This document shows, one piece after another, positions 49,717 through 58,329 of a DNA stretch of 64,000 bases. Within the stretch, counting starts at the first letter, position 1, and every line of letters starts with the position of its first letter. Origin of the DNA: Silvibacterium acidisoli (GTDB lineage: Bacteria > Acidobacteriota > Terriglobia > Terriglobales > Acidobacteriaceae); assembly GCA_022870745.1 (NCBI GenBank), contig CP085323.1, forward strand, positions 1,860,001 through 1,924,000, in the 5' to 3' direction. Both the position numbers and the translations under genes were made by a program. The notes under the pieces are model-generated. The model was not told the DNA's origin. It did no database searches and worked only from the letters and a program-made list of their open reading frames with translations.

Positions 49717-50583
49717 TCAGTTCTCCTGAAAGAGCTTGACCACTGCCGTCATCTGCTCGCCGCCGAAGCCCTCTTCGATCGCCTCGTGGAAGACGCTGCG
49801 GCTGGCCTCGATGGTGGGCGCGTGTCCGGCACCTCCGGCGGTCTTAAGGGTATAGCGGAAGTCCTTCTCGATGAGCTCGACCGGAAACTGCGGCGCGAAG
49901 TTTTCGCTGAGCATCGATCCTGTTGCGCGCGTCGCGATGGTGCTCCATGCAGGAGTGGCGGCGACGGCATCGAGCACCTTCTTCGGATCGGCGCCCTGGC
50001 GCTTGAGCATGCCGATGAGCTCTGCGAGTGTGGTCACCTGCACGCCCATCAGTGTGTTGGTGGCGAGTTTTGCGAGCGCTCCCGCACCGAGTTCACCGAC
50101 GTGCTGGATGCTCGAGCCGAGAACCTTGAGCAGCGGTTCGACGCGAGCGAGGACTTCGGCGTCGCCTCCGACAAGATAGACAAGCTGCGCTGCTTCGGCC
50201 TGCGGGCGGCTGCCGGAGACGGGCGCTTCGAGCAACGCAACCTTCTTCGCAGCAAAGACTTTGCCCAGCTCGCGCACCCATTCGGGTGTGAGCGTCGAAC
50301 TCTCGATGGCGATGGCACTCGGCTCGATGCCGGCGAGCGCTCCGTTGATGGGGTCGAGCCAGACTTCGCGCGAGGCTTCGTCGTCGCGCACCATGGAGAA
50401 GACGAACTCGACGTCGGTTGCAGCCTCTTTCGGCGTTCCGGCCAGTTTTGCTCCGGCGGCAACCACCGGCTCGGCGGTAGCGGCGGTGCGGTTCCAGACT
50501 GTGACCTCGTGGCCTGCCCTCAGCAGGTTCGCCACCATGCGCGAGCCCATCGCGCCCAGACCGAGAAATGCTACTTTGCTCAT
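49717..50583 (-). CDS. beta-hydroxyacid dehydrogenase (3-hydroxyisobutyrate dehydrogenase family)
   Basis: 288 residues. N-terminal Rossmann motif VAFLGLGAMGSRMVANLLRAGHEVTVWNR (GxGxxG variant), the substrate motif ALLEAPVSGSRPQAEAAQLVYLVGG (D-x-P-V-S-G-G type), the catalytic lysine block GAGALAKLATNTLMG (G-x-x-x-K-x-x-N) and the C-terminal ELIEKDFRYTLKTAG (K-D-L). NAD(P)-dependent oxidation of 3-hydroxyisobutyrate, tartronate semialdehyde or similar acids. Monocistronic. Substrate not determinable by eye. Confidence 0.9.
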   Translation of the reverse strand: MSKVAFLGLGAMGSRMVANLLRAGHEVTVWNRTAATAEPVVAAGAKLAGTPKEAATDVEFVFSMVRDDEASREVWLDPINGALAGIEPSAIAIESSTLTPEWVRELGKVFAAKKVALLEAPVSGSRPQAEAAQLVYLVGGDAEVLARVEPLLKVLGSSIQHVGELGAGALAKLATNTLMGVQVTTLAELIGMLKRQGADPKKVLDAVAATPAWSTIATRATGSMLSENFAPQFPVELIEKDFRYTLKTAGGAGHAPTIEASRSVFHEAIEEGFGGEQMTAVVKLFQEN

Positions 50584-50647
50584 CGTTGCCCCCTCCAGGA
50601 TCCTTTTATCAATCTTAAAGGGGGCACGAGTCAGCTGCCTTCGCCCG

Positions 50648-51349
50648 CTAGTTCCGCGGATAAAGACAATGCTCGAGGCTGGCTTCGATATTCTCGATCA
50701 GCCTGCGCATTTCGACGAGACGCTCGTCCATGGCATGGATGAATGGAGTCATCTGGTCATCGACGATCTGCTCGGTCTGCCATGCGCGCTGTACAACGGT
50801 GTTCATGGTGGAGCTGAGCGCCGAGGAGTAGCCCTCGAGCGCATACTGGAGGCCGCAGACGAATCCAGCGGTTTCCGCATCCGGAGAAAAATCCGGCCGC
50901 GAGATCACGGTAGAGAGAAAAGACTCGACCCGTGCCACCGGCGTGATGTCGACAACCACGCTGCCCCAGCCGGCGATCTTTCGATATCCCGGCCGGGCAA
51001 GAGGAAGCTGCCAGGTCATCCACTCGGATCGCTTTGCTGCGTTTGGCAGGTTGCCGCGAACGCGTGCGAGGATAGGGTTTCCGGTCATCGCAGCCTTATG
51101 CAGCGAGGGCTCGAGCGCGATGGCCACCTCTCCGAGAACATCGTAGATGGTGTTTTCGAGGTGATCCTCGAGCGAGGCACAGTTGTTCCGGGCGAGTGCG
51201 GTGTTCAGGCAGCGATAGCGGTTTTGGGCGTCACGGATCCCGACGCCGATAGCGCTGGCATGTGAAAAGTGAGTCAGCCATTGTCTGGCGTTCATCAGGG
51301 CTGAAAGATCAAGGCTAGGAAAACGATAAGGTCTGCAATTACGGTTCAC
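50648..51349 (-). CDS. PAS-like single-domain protein, paralogue 1
   Basis: 233 residues. The N-terminal half resembles a PAS fold: HASAIGVGIRDAQNRYRCLNTALARNN, then LEDHLENTIYDVLGEVAIALEP and a beta-rich part (WQLPLARPGYRKIAGWGSVVVDITP). The C-terminal half is helical (FVCGLQYALEGYSSALSSTM, MDERLVEMRRLIENIEASLE). No helix-turn-helix, kinase or other output domain. It is closely similar in length and sequence to the protein at 52968-53669, and each is divergent from a dienelactone-hydrolase family gene. Likely a sensor or regulator; mechanism unknown. Confidence 0.7.
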   Translation of the reverse strand: MNRNCRPYRFPSLDLSALMNARQWLTHFSHASAIGVGIRDAQNRYRCLNTALARNNCASLEDHLENTIYDVLGEVAIALEPSLHKAAMTGNPILARVRGNLPNAAKRSEWMTWQLPLARPGYRKIAGWGSVVVDITPVARVESFLSTVISRPDFSPDAETAGFVCGLQYALEGYSSALSSTMNTVVQRAWQTEQIVDDQMTPFIHAMDERLVEMRRLIENIEASLEHCLYPRN

Positions 51350-51390
51350 GCTTGCTCCGCTTAATAGAAATCAGGTCTCACCGGTGCATA

Positions 51391-51415
51391 GTGCGAACAT
51401 TGAATGTATGACAAG
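51391..51415. promoter_or_regulatory. shared element, copy 1, between PAS-like and hydrolase genes
   Basis: Plus strand GCGAA-N4-GAATGTA-N-GACAAG; 19 of 25 positions match the element at 53711-53735. On the minus strand it offers TTGTCA as a -35 for the PAS-like gene. Confidence 0.55.
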
Positions 51416-51482
51416 AAGCAGCCTCTCGCAACCACCCCGGTCAAGTTAAAACTGTAAGAGCAGGCTTATTGAAAGGAAATTC

Positions 51483-52235
51483 ATGATTCTCAAAGATGAC
51501 CTCGTGCAGGATGTTCCTACGGCCAACGGCCCGATGCGCACTTACTTCTTTCATCCGGCGGTGGAGGACGCGCAGTTCCCCGGCATCATTCTTTATTCCG
51601 AGATCTTCCAGATGACCGGCCCTATTCGCCGCTTCGCGACCTTCCTCGCCGGGCATGGCTACCTGGTGGCGGTGCCCGAGGTCTATCACGAGCTGGAGCC
51701 TGCGGGCACGGTGCTCGCTTACGACCAGGCCGGTTCGGACAAGGGCAATTACGACAAGTATGCGAAGGAGCTCTCAGCCTATGATGACGACGCTCGTTCG
51801 CTGCTGCGCCACATGGCCGCGATGCCGCAGTGTAATGGGCGGCTGGGCGTAGTAGGCATCTGCCTCGGCGGACACATCGCCTTCCGCGCCGCGATGAATC
51901 CCGAGGTGCGCGCGGCGGTCTGCTTCTATGCGACGGACATTCACTGCGGCACGCTCGGCGCCGGTAAGAAAGACGACTCGTTGGCGCGCGCTGGAGAGAT
52001 CAAGGGTGAGCTGCTGCATATCTGGGGGCGGCAGGACCCGCACGTTCCTCTCGAAGGCCGCCGCAAGCTGCTGGCGCGCCTCGACGAGGTGCAGGCCAAC
52101 TACCAGTGGATCGAAGTGAACGGAGCGCATGCCTTTATGCGAGACGAAGGCTATCGCTACGACCCTGAGCTTGAGTACCAGCTCAAGGGCATGATGCTTT
52201 CGGTCTTTCACCGCAAGCTGGCTCTCGGCTTCTAG
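51483..52235 (+). CDS. dienelactone hydrolase family protein, cytoplasmic
   Basis: 250 residues, alpha/beta hydrolase of the dienelactone hydrolase type. AAAGGAAATTC precedes the ATG. Catalytic Cys127 in VVGICLGGHIAFRAA, Asp in HIWGRQDPHVPLEGR, and His in VNGAHAFMRDEG. The region EVYHELEPAGTVLAYDQAG also matches the family. No signal peptide. Members open lactone rings in aromatic degradation or act as general carboxyl esterases. Divergent from the PAS-like gene, and its stop overlaps the convergent metalloprotease-like gene in a CTAG. Confidence 0.88.
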   Translation: MILKDDLVQDVPTANGPMRTYFFHPAVEDAQFPGIILYSEIFQMTGPIRRFATFLAGHGYLVAVPEVYHELEPAGTVLAYDQAGSDKGNYDKYAKELSAYDDDARSLLRHMAAMPQCNGRLGVVGICLGGHIAFRAAMNPEVRAAVCFYATDIHCGTLGAGKKDDSLARAGEIKGELLHIWGRQDPHVPLEGRRKLLARLDEVQANYQWIEVNGAHAFMRDEGYRYDPELEYQLKGMMLSVFHRKLALGF

Positions 52236-52948
52236 GGCTTTGTTTGTGCGAGGACCTGCGCAAATGCGGGCGTGGGTTTCTCGTCGAATGCGGCCAGGCA
52301 CATGCGCGCCTGGAACCATATGTAGGCGCGCGTGGGGCCGAGCTTCTCGTAGTTGTCGTTGAAGTACGCCTCGACCTCCTGTCCTTGAGGAACGGGATTG
52401 GGCCAACGCTCGAGAATGCTTGCAAAGACGGCCCTCTGACGAGCGATGACGGACGGGTCATGCTCCTGCCACCATGCCGCGGCTATACGATCGGCCCCGT
52501 ATTCGACGCCGTAATGGTCTTTGCTCTCCGTCACACCACGGCAGGCCTGCCACCAGTGTCCCAGCTCATGCACCACAACCCAGTGGTGAACGCCCATTTC
52601 GAAGTCCGCGCGCGCCTGGTCTTCTGTGGCGGATGGGCCAGCGCCTCTCAGGAAGAGGTTTCTTTCCTCGTCCTTCAGCAGTGTCCAAGCCGAGACGGTG
52701 AGCGTGTTGGTGTCGGGATCGTAGCTGCCGAAGGAAGGCACGTCGGCGACGGCCAGTTTGGGGGCGGCGATGCGGCATGGTGCTCCGGCACGCGATGCGG
52801 CCTGCGTGAACTGGTCACGCAAGGCAGTCATCTTCGTAGTTGTATAAGCAACATCGTCGGCTCCTGGCGTAGCCTGCGAAAAGCCGCTTGTTGCACAACC
52901 GCACCAGATTGCGATTTCTGCCAATATGCGAAATCTCTGCAGCTTCAT
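52232..52948 (-). CDS. exported zinc-metalloprotease-like protein (HELGH)
   Basis: 238 residues with a signal peptide (MKLQRFRILAEIAIWCGCATSGFSQ, in two blocks). A HELGH zinc motif lies at residues 127-131 in HHWVVVHELGHWWQAC, and a possible third ligand in VEYGADRIAAAWWQEHD, about 18 residues on, as in gluzincin or DUF-type metallopeptidases where E/D follows. It is convergent with the dienelactone hydrolase gene, sharing CTAG at the stops. Substrate unknown; peptidase activity is inferred. Confidence 0.7.
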   Translation of the reverse strand: MKLQRFRILAEIAIWCGCATSGFSQATPGADDVAYTTTKMTALRDQFTQAASRAGAPCRIAAPKLAVADVPSFGSYDPDTNTLTVSAWTLLKDEERNLFLRGAGPSATEDQARADFEMGVHHWVVVHELGHWWQACRGVTESKDHYGVEYGADRIAAAWWQEHDPSVIARQRAVFASILERWPNPVPQGQEVEAYFNDNYEKLGPTRAYIWFQARMCLAAFDEKPTPAFAQVLAQTKP

Positions 52949-52967
52949 GTGCCTCCCCGGATCGCAG

Positions 52968-53669
52968 CTAGTTCAGAGAAGGCACACATGCCCTAAAGCT
53001 GCCTTCGACGGATGCAATCAGCTTTCTCATTTCAATAACGCGATCGTCCATCGACTGTATCGCCGGCGCGAGTTGAGCGGTATCGGCCTGGTCTGCCTGC
53101 CATGCTTTACGCACGACCGACGTCATGGTGCTGGTCAGCGCGGCCGAGTAGTCGTCGAGGCAGTGCTGGAGGGATTGCACGAATCTCACAGCGTCAGGAT
53201 CCAGTCGTCTATCCTGGCGAGCCATGACGCCAGCCAATGTTGACTCCATCCTGGCAAGAGGCGTCACGTTCACAACCGCGCTGCCACACCCGAGAATCTT
53301 TCTATGTCCTGGCCTGACGAGCGGGACGTGACAGGTTATCCATTCCGCAGGCTCAGTGGCATTCGGCAGCTGGCCGGCAATGCGCACGCACACGGGACTT
53401 CCGGTGTCCTTGACCTTCAACAACAAGGGTTCGACCGCGAGCGCGACCTCACCGATGATGTCGTGGATCGTGTTGTTCAGATGATCTTCGATAGCTGCGC
53501 CGTTGATCGTGGCAAGCGCAGGATTGAGACATTGATAGCGGTTCCTGACATCGCAGACACCCAGCCCTATAGCTTTCGCATGCAGGAAGCGATGGAGTGA
53601 TTGCCGGGCAATTACGAGAGACGATAAATCAAAAGCAGGAAGATGAATGGGTCGGCAGGAAGAAGACAT
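52968..53669 (-). CDS. PAS-like single-domain protein, paralogue 2
   Basis: 233 residues, the same length as the paralogue at 50648-51349. Corresponding blocks: HAKAIGLGVCDVRNRYQCLNPALATING, IEDHLNNTIHDIIGEVALAVEP, CHVPLVRPGHRKILGCGSAVVNVTP, and the helical end MDDRVIEMRKLIASVEGSF. No output domain. It is again divergent from a dienelactone-hydrolase family gene. The duplicated arrangement suggests that the pair was copied as a unit, with the metalloprotease-like gene in between. Confidence 0.7.
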   Translation of the reverse strand: MSSSCRPIHLPAFDLSSLVIARQSLHRFLHAKAIGLGVCDVRNRYQCLNPALATINGAAIEDHLNNTIHDIIGEVALAVEPLLLKVKDTGSPVCVRIAGQLPNATEPAEWITCHVPLVRPGHRKILGCGSAVVNVTPLARMESTLAGVMARQDRRLDPDAVRFVQSLQHCLDDYSAALTSTMTSVVRKAWQADQADTAQLAPAIQSMDDRVIEMRKLIASVEGSFRACVPSLN

Positions 53670-53710
53670 AATCGCTCCAATAAGGAGAGGATGAGTGATG
53701 ACAAGGTGCA

Positions 53711-53735
53711 GCGCGAAATACGAATGTAAGACAAG
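53711..53735. promoter_or_regulatory. shared element, copy 2, between PAS-like and hydrolase genes
   Basis: GCGAA-N4-GAATGTA-N-GACAAG, as at 51391-51415, about 42 bases upstream of the PAS-like start. On the minus strand it offers TTGTCT as a -35 box. Confidence 0.55.
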
Positions 53736-53747
53736 TTAATAAGTCTG

Positions 53748-53767
53748 ACAAACATTCTGTTTTGTCG
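53748..53767. promoter_or_regulatory. inverted repeat upstream of the Tat-exported hydrolase
   Basis: GACAAA-N8-TTTGTC in an AT-rich stretch between the second PAS-like gene and its divergent hydrolase. Candidate operator. Confidence 0.35.
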
Positions 53768-53861
53768 CTTAACCGACTTAGATAAGCTAACCGGTGGATA
53801 ACGAAGCCGCATCGACAACGGGATCCGTTTCCGCCATACTGCCGTTGAAGCAAATCGAAGA

Positions 53862-54746
53862 ATGGGAGTGTGCAACGTAATGTGCGATGACTTCATACAC
53901 CAGGGACTTACGCATGATCCGGCCGTGTCGCGACGTACGTTTATGGCTGCATCGGTTGCAACGGCTGTGTTGCATTCCGCGTCGCTGACGGCACAGTCCA
54001 GGGTCGTCGAAAAGGATGTAAATGTGCCGATGGCCTCGGGCGTCTCAGACTCGGCGCTCTTCTATCCCGAAGGCAAAGGCCCATGGCCCGCGGTGCTGGT
54101 GTGGACCGACATTCTCGGACTGCGGCCAGTCTTTCGCGAGATGGGGCGCAGGCTGGCTGCCGAGGGTTATGTCGTGCTGGTGCCCAACCCTTTTTATCGA
54201 AACGCAAAAGCTCCGGTAGTGGATGGCTCTTTCGACTTTTCGAAGCCCGAAGACCGCGCCAAGGTAATGCCGCTCGCCGCGGCGCTGACTGCCGATGCCG
54301 GCTTCAGCGATGCGAAAGCCTACACGGCATTCCTCGATCAGCAGCCGCAGACCGACAAGACGAAGAAGATGGCCGTGCAGGGCTATTGCATGGGCGGTCC
54401 GTTGACTTTCCGGACGGCGGCATCGCGCGCAGATCGCATCGGCGCGGCAGCCACCTTTCACGGCGGTGGCCTGGTAACCGACAAGCCCGATAGCCCGCAC
54501 CTGCTCATCCCGCAGATGAAAGCCGAAGTACTCTGCTGCGTAGCTGCCAACGATGACGAACGCGACCCGACCGCAAAGGACAAGTTGAAGGAAGCCTTCG
54601 CCACAGCGCATCTGAAGGCAACCGTGGAAGTCTACGCGGGTTGCAACCACGGGTGGACAGTCCGCGGAAGCCAGGTCTACAACGAGGCCGGTGCGGAGCG
54701 AGCCTGGTCAGAATTGACGGCACTCTACAAACGCAACCTCAGCTAG
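53862..54746 (+). CDS. dienelactone hydrolase family protein, Tat-exported
   Basis: 294 residues with a twin-arginine signal (SRRTFMAASVATAVLHSAS, residues about 23-41), so it is exported folded. The ATG at 53880, six codons later, is an alternative start with GGGAG eleven bases upstream. Catalytic Cys in VQGYCMGGPLTFRTA, Asp in AANDDERDPT, His in AGCNHGWTVRG. Divergent from the second PAS-like gene. It differs from the cytoplasmic hydrolase at 51.5 kb in export, so the two modules may act on the same compound on either side of the membrane. Confidence 0.87.
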   Translation: MGVCNVMCDDFIHQGLTHDPAVSRRTFMAASVATAVLHSASLTAQSRVVEKDVNVPMASGVSDSALFYPEGKGPWPAVLVWTDILGLRPVFREMGRRLAAEGYVVLVPNPFYRNAKAPVVDGSFDFSKPEDRAKVMPLAAALTADAGFSDAKAYTAFLDQQPQTDKTKKMAVQGYCMGGPLTFRTAASRADRIGAAATFHGGGLVTDKPDSPHLLIPQMKAEVLCCVAANDDERDPTAKDKLKEAFATAHLKATVEVYAGCNHGWTVRGSQVYNEAGAERAWSELTALYKRNLS

Positions 54747-54768
54747 CGACCTTCCGCAGAAAGCGGCA

Positions 54769-55461
54769 TCAACCGACCGTGAGCAGCTCTTCAAAGAATC
54801 CTCCGATCTGCTGCTCCCGGTCGATGAAGTGGATCTCGAGAATCCAGTGGCGCTGCTGGCCTTTTTCGTCTGTAGAGCGCAGCTTGAGGTTGCTCCTGGG
54901 ATGGATGTAGAGCGAGACCTTGTCGTCTGCGATGCGTTCGTGGGGAAACTGTCCAATCAGGTGGCCCGCGATGGGCCCGCCCCATTCCCACCCATACCTT
55001 CCGGCCAGTGAAGCAGCGTAGGCAAAGAACTCGCTGGAAGTAAGCTCGGGATGCTCCTTGAAGTAGCGCTTTCCATCTTCGAAGGCCTTCGCAACATCGT
55101 CACGCATCTTCAAGCGAGCGGGATCCGATCCGGTAACGAAGGTGCGGCCAAAATCGGCCTCGTACGCTTCGAAGACAGGACCGAGATCGAGAAAGAGGAT
55201 GTCTTCCGCACCGATGGTGCGGTCCGGTGGATTTTCCGCATACGGCAGAAGCGTGTTGCTCCCGGCACGCACGATGCGTTTGTGCCAATACGTCGAGATG
55301 CCGAAGAGTTCTTTTGCCAGGTCATAAATCTCCTGGTTGAGCCGGCTCTCCGTAATGCCTGGACGAATCAGCCCGCGCGCTTCCACCTCGCGAAAGAGCC
55401 GTTCTGCCTTGGCCTGTGCCTGCAGAAGTTCATCGACGCGTTCTGCTTCCTGTGTCGTCAT
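54769..55461 (-). CDS. M24-family metallopeptidase (Xaa-Pro aminopeptidase-like)
   Basis: 230 residues, pita-bread fold without the N-terminal prolidase domain. Metal ligands: Asp in ILFLDLGPVFEAYEADFGRTFV (two Asp), His in GGPIAGHLIGQFPHE, Glu in HWILEIHFID and Glu in GGFFEELLTVG. This is the creatinase/aminopeptidase P catalytic set. It cleaves N-terminal residues before proline or related C-N bonds. Convergent with the Tat-exported hydrolase; divergent from the GAF-domain gene. Confidence 0.87.
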   Translation of the reverse strand: MTTQEAERVDELLQAQAKAERLFREVEARGLIRPGITESRLNQEIYDLAKELFGISTYWHKRIVRAGSNTLLPYAENPPDRTIGAEDILFLDLGPVFEAYEADFGRTFVTGSDPARLKMRDDVAKAFEDGKRYFKEHPELTSSEFFAYAASLAGRYGWEWGGPIAGHLIGQFPHERIADDKVSLYIHPRSNLKLRSTDEKGQQRHWILEIHFIDREQQIGGFFEELLTVG

Positions 55462-55553
55462 CTTGATTCCCTGCCTCCTGCGAGCTATCAGCGTAGCGGC
55501 TGATGAAGATCGCCGTCCACCCGCGATGCGCTTCTCTGGCGCAGAATAGAGAT

Positions 55554-56027
55554 ATGTCTGACAAGCCTTTCACGCAGATCCTCTCGGAAGTGAGCCGGTT
55601 TGCGGCCACGACAACCGACTTTGCAAGCCTGCAGGAGTTCATCGTGAGGATCATTCCCGAGCACCTGCCTTACTGCAACTGGACCGGCTTCTACATGCTC
55701 GATCCTCACGATCCGGAGATGCTGGTTCTGGGGCCGTTTCAAGGAGCGCCCACAGAGCACGTGAGAATTCCCATAAGCCAGGGCATCTGTGGAGCGGCCG
55801 TCGCGCAGAACGAGACGGTGATAGTCGATGACGTGCATTCCGATCCGCGTTACCTGGCCTGCTCGATCGAAACAAAGTCGGAGATCGTTGTGCCCATCCG
55901 TGCACGCGGAGAAGTGATCGGAGAGATCGATATCGACAGCCACCAACCTGCTGCTTTTACGAAGGAAGATCGTGAGTTCCTGGAAAAATGCGCCGCGATC
56001 GTGGGCGCGTTTGCCGAACGCGAATAA
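55554..56027 (+). CDS. GAF-domain protein, free methionine-(R)-sulfoxide reductase-like
   Basis: 157 residues from ATG 55554 (the longer frame has no support). Sequence follows the fRMsr type of GAF domain: LPYCNWTGFYMLDPHDPEMLVLGPFQG, ISQGICGAAVAQNETVIVDDVHSDPRYLACS, KSEIVVPIRARGEVIGEIDIDSH. Of the three Cys of characterised fRMsr enzymes, the two in GICG and LACS are present; the first (usually in GKPACIRI) is Thr. It probably reduces free methionine-R-sulfoxide using thioredoxin, with a changed resolving arrangement. Confidence 0.82.
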   Translation: MSDKPFTQILSEVSRFAATTTDFASLQEFIVRIIPEHLPYCNWTGFYMLDPHDPEMLVLGPFQGAPTEHVRIPISQGICGAAVAQNETVIVDDVHSDPRYLACSIETKSEIVVPIRARGEVIGEIDIDSHQPAAFTKEDREFLEKCAAIVGAFAERE

Positions 56028-56036
56028 GCTCCTGCG

Positions 56037-57053
56037 TCAGTCCCACCGTACGTTGATGGAGCGTTTGAGTTCGGGCAGCGGTAACGATACGGCTTCCTTC
56101 TCAATCGCTTCTCGCTCGGCCCTTGCAAGTCTTCGCCACGGCTCGATCGATATCTCGGACGCTGCACGTCGCCACACACCTGCGATCTCGCCCTGCAACA
56201 GCAGAGCGCCTGGCCACACTCTGCTCGTCCATAGCGCGGCACGCTGCTTTGCGTTGCTAATCAGCAATTCGCGATCGCGTCCCCAGAGCAGGTAGTAAGC
56301 ATCGCCGCTGGGCAACAGACGCGCCGGCGCATCCGGACCGGGCTTCGCGAGATAGGCTGCCTCATCCCTGGCAAGAATCCATGCTTCTCCAATGGGAGTC
56401 GTGACGGAAATCAACTCTGGCAGGATTGTGTCGAACGCATTTTTCGCCTCCGCAGGTCGAATGCCCGCCCATCGTGCGAATGCGGTGTGCGTTGCGGGTC
56501 CGAGGATATGCAGATAACGCCGCGCCAGCTCGAGCCGCGCATGTTGCGCTTCAATTTCCGGCTTGCTCGCACTCCAGATGACCGGCTGCCTCGCACCGTC
56601 CCATCGGAGCAGCACCGTGCCCGTCGGCGCTGCATAACGAAGGCTGTTGTGATGTACACCCATTGCGCGGCCGGCGTGACCGAAAGGCATTCGCTCCCCG
56701 TTCAGGACTACGTGCAGTCTTTCGGCAGTAGTGATCGCACGCTGAAGCTGAGCCCTGCCCCCGGGCAAGCGGCCGAGCGTGGAGACAGCGAGATCGTTCG
56801 CCGCAACAACGTAGACATTAAAGCGTGGTCCCCATGTCTGTACGAGAGATGCGTGCTCCCAGTCTGTCTGCTTCACGCCTTCGACGCGAGCATGCAGCGA
56901 TAGCAGCGCGGCGCGCGGAACGGAGTCCTGCAGTCCAGCCCACGCAGCCCGCTGCAGGGACTGCGCGCCGGAGGGAAGACGGTGCTCCAGCGAACCGGCT
57001 TTGCGCCGAAACCGAAGAATCTGTGAACGTGAAAGCTCAAGCCGGGAGTTCAT
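56037..57053 (-). CDS. winged-helix DNA-binding domain protein (AlkZ/HTH_42-like)
   Basis: 338 residues resembling the HTH_42 family, which includes the DNA glycosylases AlkZ/YcaQ: LSRSQILRFRRKAGSLEHR at the start, WAGLQDSVPRAALLSLHARVEG, LVQTWGPRFNVYVVAANDL, a middle helical part (RRYLHILGPATHTAFARWAGI), and a C-terminal GDAYYLLWGRDRELLISNAKQ with WPGALLLQGEIAGVWRRA. The catalytic QxQ/QxD motif of AlkZ is not evident (WAGLQDS is the nearest), so glycosylase activity is uncertain. Monocistronic. Confidence 0.75.
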   Translation of the reverse strand: MNSRLELSRSQILRFRRKAGSLEHRLPSGAQSLQRAAWAGLQDSVPRAALLSLHARVEGVKQTDWEHASLVQTWGPRFNVYVVAANDLAVSTLGRLPGGRAQLQRAITTAERLHVVLNGERMPFGHAGRAMGVHHNSLRYAAPTGTVLLRWDGARQPVIWSASKPEIEAQHARLELARRYLHILGPATHTAFARWAGIRPAEAKNAFDTILPELISVTTPIGEAWILARDEAAYLAKPGPDAPARLLPSGDAYYLLWGRDRELLISNAKQRAALWTSRVWPGALLLQGEIAGVWRRAASEISIEPWRRLARAEREAIEKEAVSLPLPELKRSINVRWD

Positions 57054-57150
57054 CGCGCAGCCCTTTCGCGTTCACAGTTTATTCGAGCCGCAACCGGTTG
57101 CCTGCGACAGACTTTTGCGACCATCTCCAGACGAGGCAATCAAAAAGAGT

Positions 57151-58221
57151 ATGGCAACGAAGAACACTGCACTCATCGTCGGCGTCTCCGGTATTGTGGG
57201 ACGAAACCTCGCCGACCTGCTCATCTCAGAGAATGGCTGGACGGTCTACGGAATGGCACGTCGCCCGGGCGATCGCGAAGGCATCATTCCTATTGCTGTC
57301 GATCTGCAGGATGCCGCTGCCGTGGCGGCCGCGCTTGGGGATTTGAAACCGACGCACGTCTTTCTCTCCACCTGGCTCCGTCAATCCACGGAGGCGGAGA
57401 ACATCCGCGTAAACGCAGGCATGGTGAAGAATGTGCTGGACGCGCTCTCGGCTGCAGGATCGGTGCAGCACGTGGCACTCGTGACCGGGCTCAAGCATTA
57501 CCTCGGTCCCTTCGAGGCCTACGGCAAAGGAGCATTGCCGGCGACTCCTTTTCGCGAGACTCAGGCACGGCTCGACATCGAAAATTTCTACTACGCCCAG
57601 GAAGACGAAGTCTTCACCGCCGCGGCACGCGATGGATACAGCTGGAGCGTGCACCGGCCGCACACCATCATCGGCTATGCCATCGGCAATGCAATGAACA
57701 TGGGCACCACGCTCGCCGTGTACGCCTGTATCTGCAAGGAGCAGGGCAGGCCGATGCACTTCCCCGGCTCCGCTGTGCAGTGGACGAGCCTGACCGACAT
57801 GACCGATGCGCGCCTGCTCGCAAAGCACCTGCTCTGGGCGGCTACAACACCTGCGGCACGCAACGAGGCCTTCAACGTGGTGAACGGCGACGTCTTCCGC
57901 TGGAGCTGGATGTGGAAGCAGATCGCGGGATGGTTCGGCGTGGAGGCGGCGGAGCTTCAGGGCGAAGGCACTCCGCTCGAGACGCAGCTTGCTGAAGCCG
58001 CGCCGGTCTGGAAGCAGATTGCGGAGAAATACCGCCTGGCCGAGGCCGACGTGAACAAGCTGATCTCGCCCTGGCACACGGACGCCGATCTTGGCCGCCC
58101 GATCGAAGTAGTGACCGATATGTCGAAGAGCCGCAGGCTCGGGTTCACGGACTTTCAGGCCACCGATGAGAGCTTCTTCGACCTCTTCGAGAAATTACGC
58201 GCTGCCCGCCTGATTCCGTGA
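57151..58221 (+). CDS. atypical SDR, PRISE (progesterone 5-beta-reductase/iridoid synthase-like) family
   Basis: 356 residues from ATG 57151. N-terminal Rossmann motif ALIVGVSGIVGRNLADLL, YGMARRPGD, VALVTGLKHYLGPFEAYGKG (family position of the reactive Lys), the active-site Tyr region around RLDIENFYYAQEDEVF, and WSVHRPHTIIGYAIGNAMNMG. This set is diagnostic of PRISE enzymes, NADPH-dependent 1,4-enone reductases; bacterial members reduce small enones. Divergent from the winged-helix gene. Native substrate unknown. Confidence 0.88.
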   Translation: MATKNTALIVGVSGIVGRNLADLLISENGWTVYGMARRPGDREGIIPIAVDLQDAAAVAAALGDLKPTHVFLSTWLRQSTEAENIRVNAGMVKNVLDALSAAGSVQHVALVTGLKHYLGPFEAYGKGALPATPFRETQARLDIENFYYAQEDEVFTAAARDGYSWSVHRPHTIIGYAIGNAMNMGTTLAVYACICKEQGRPMHFPGSAVQWTSLTDMTDARLLAKHLLWAATTPAARNEAFNVVNGDVFRWSWMWKQIAGWFGVEAAELQGEGTPLETQLAEAAPVWKQIAEKYRLAEADVNKLISPWHTDADLGRPIEVVTDMSKSRRLGFTDFQATDESFFDLFEKLRAARLIP

Positions 58222-58329
58222 ACTAATTCCGCCGCCTCTTCGTATCCAGCTTCACCTCGCGTCGCAGGATCCCGGCAGAAGCCGCGATCCTGCGCTTCTG
58301 TGTGAAATCGGAATGTTGGACGGTGACCT

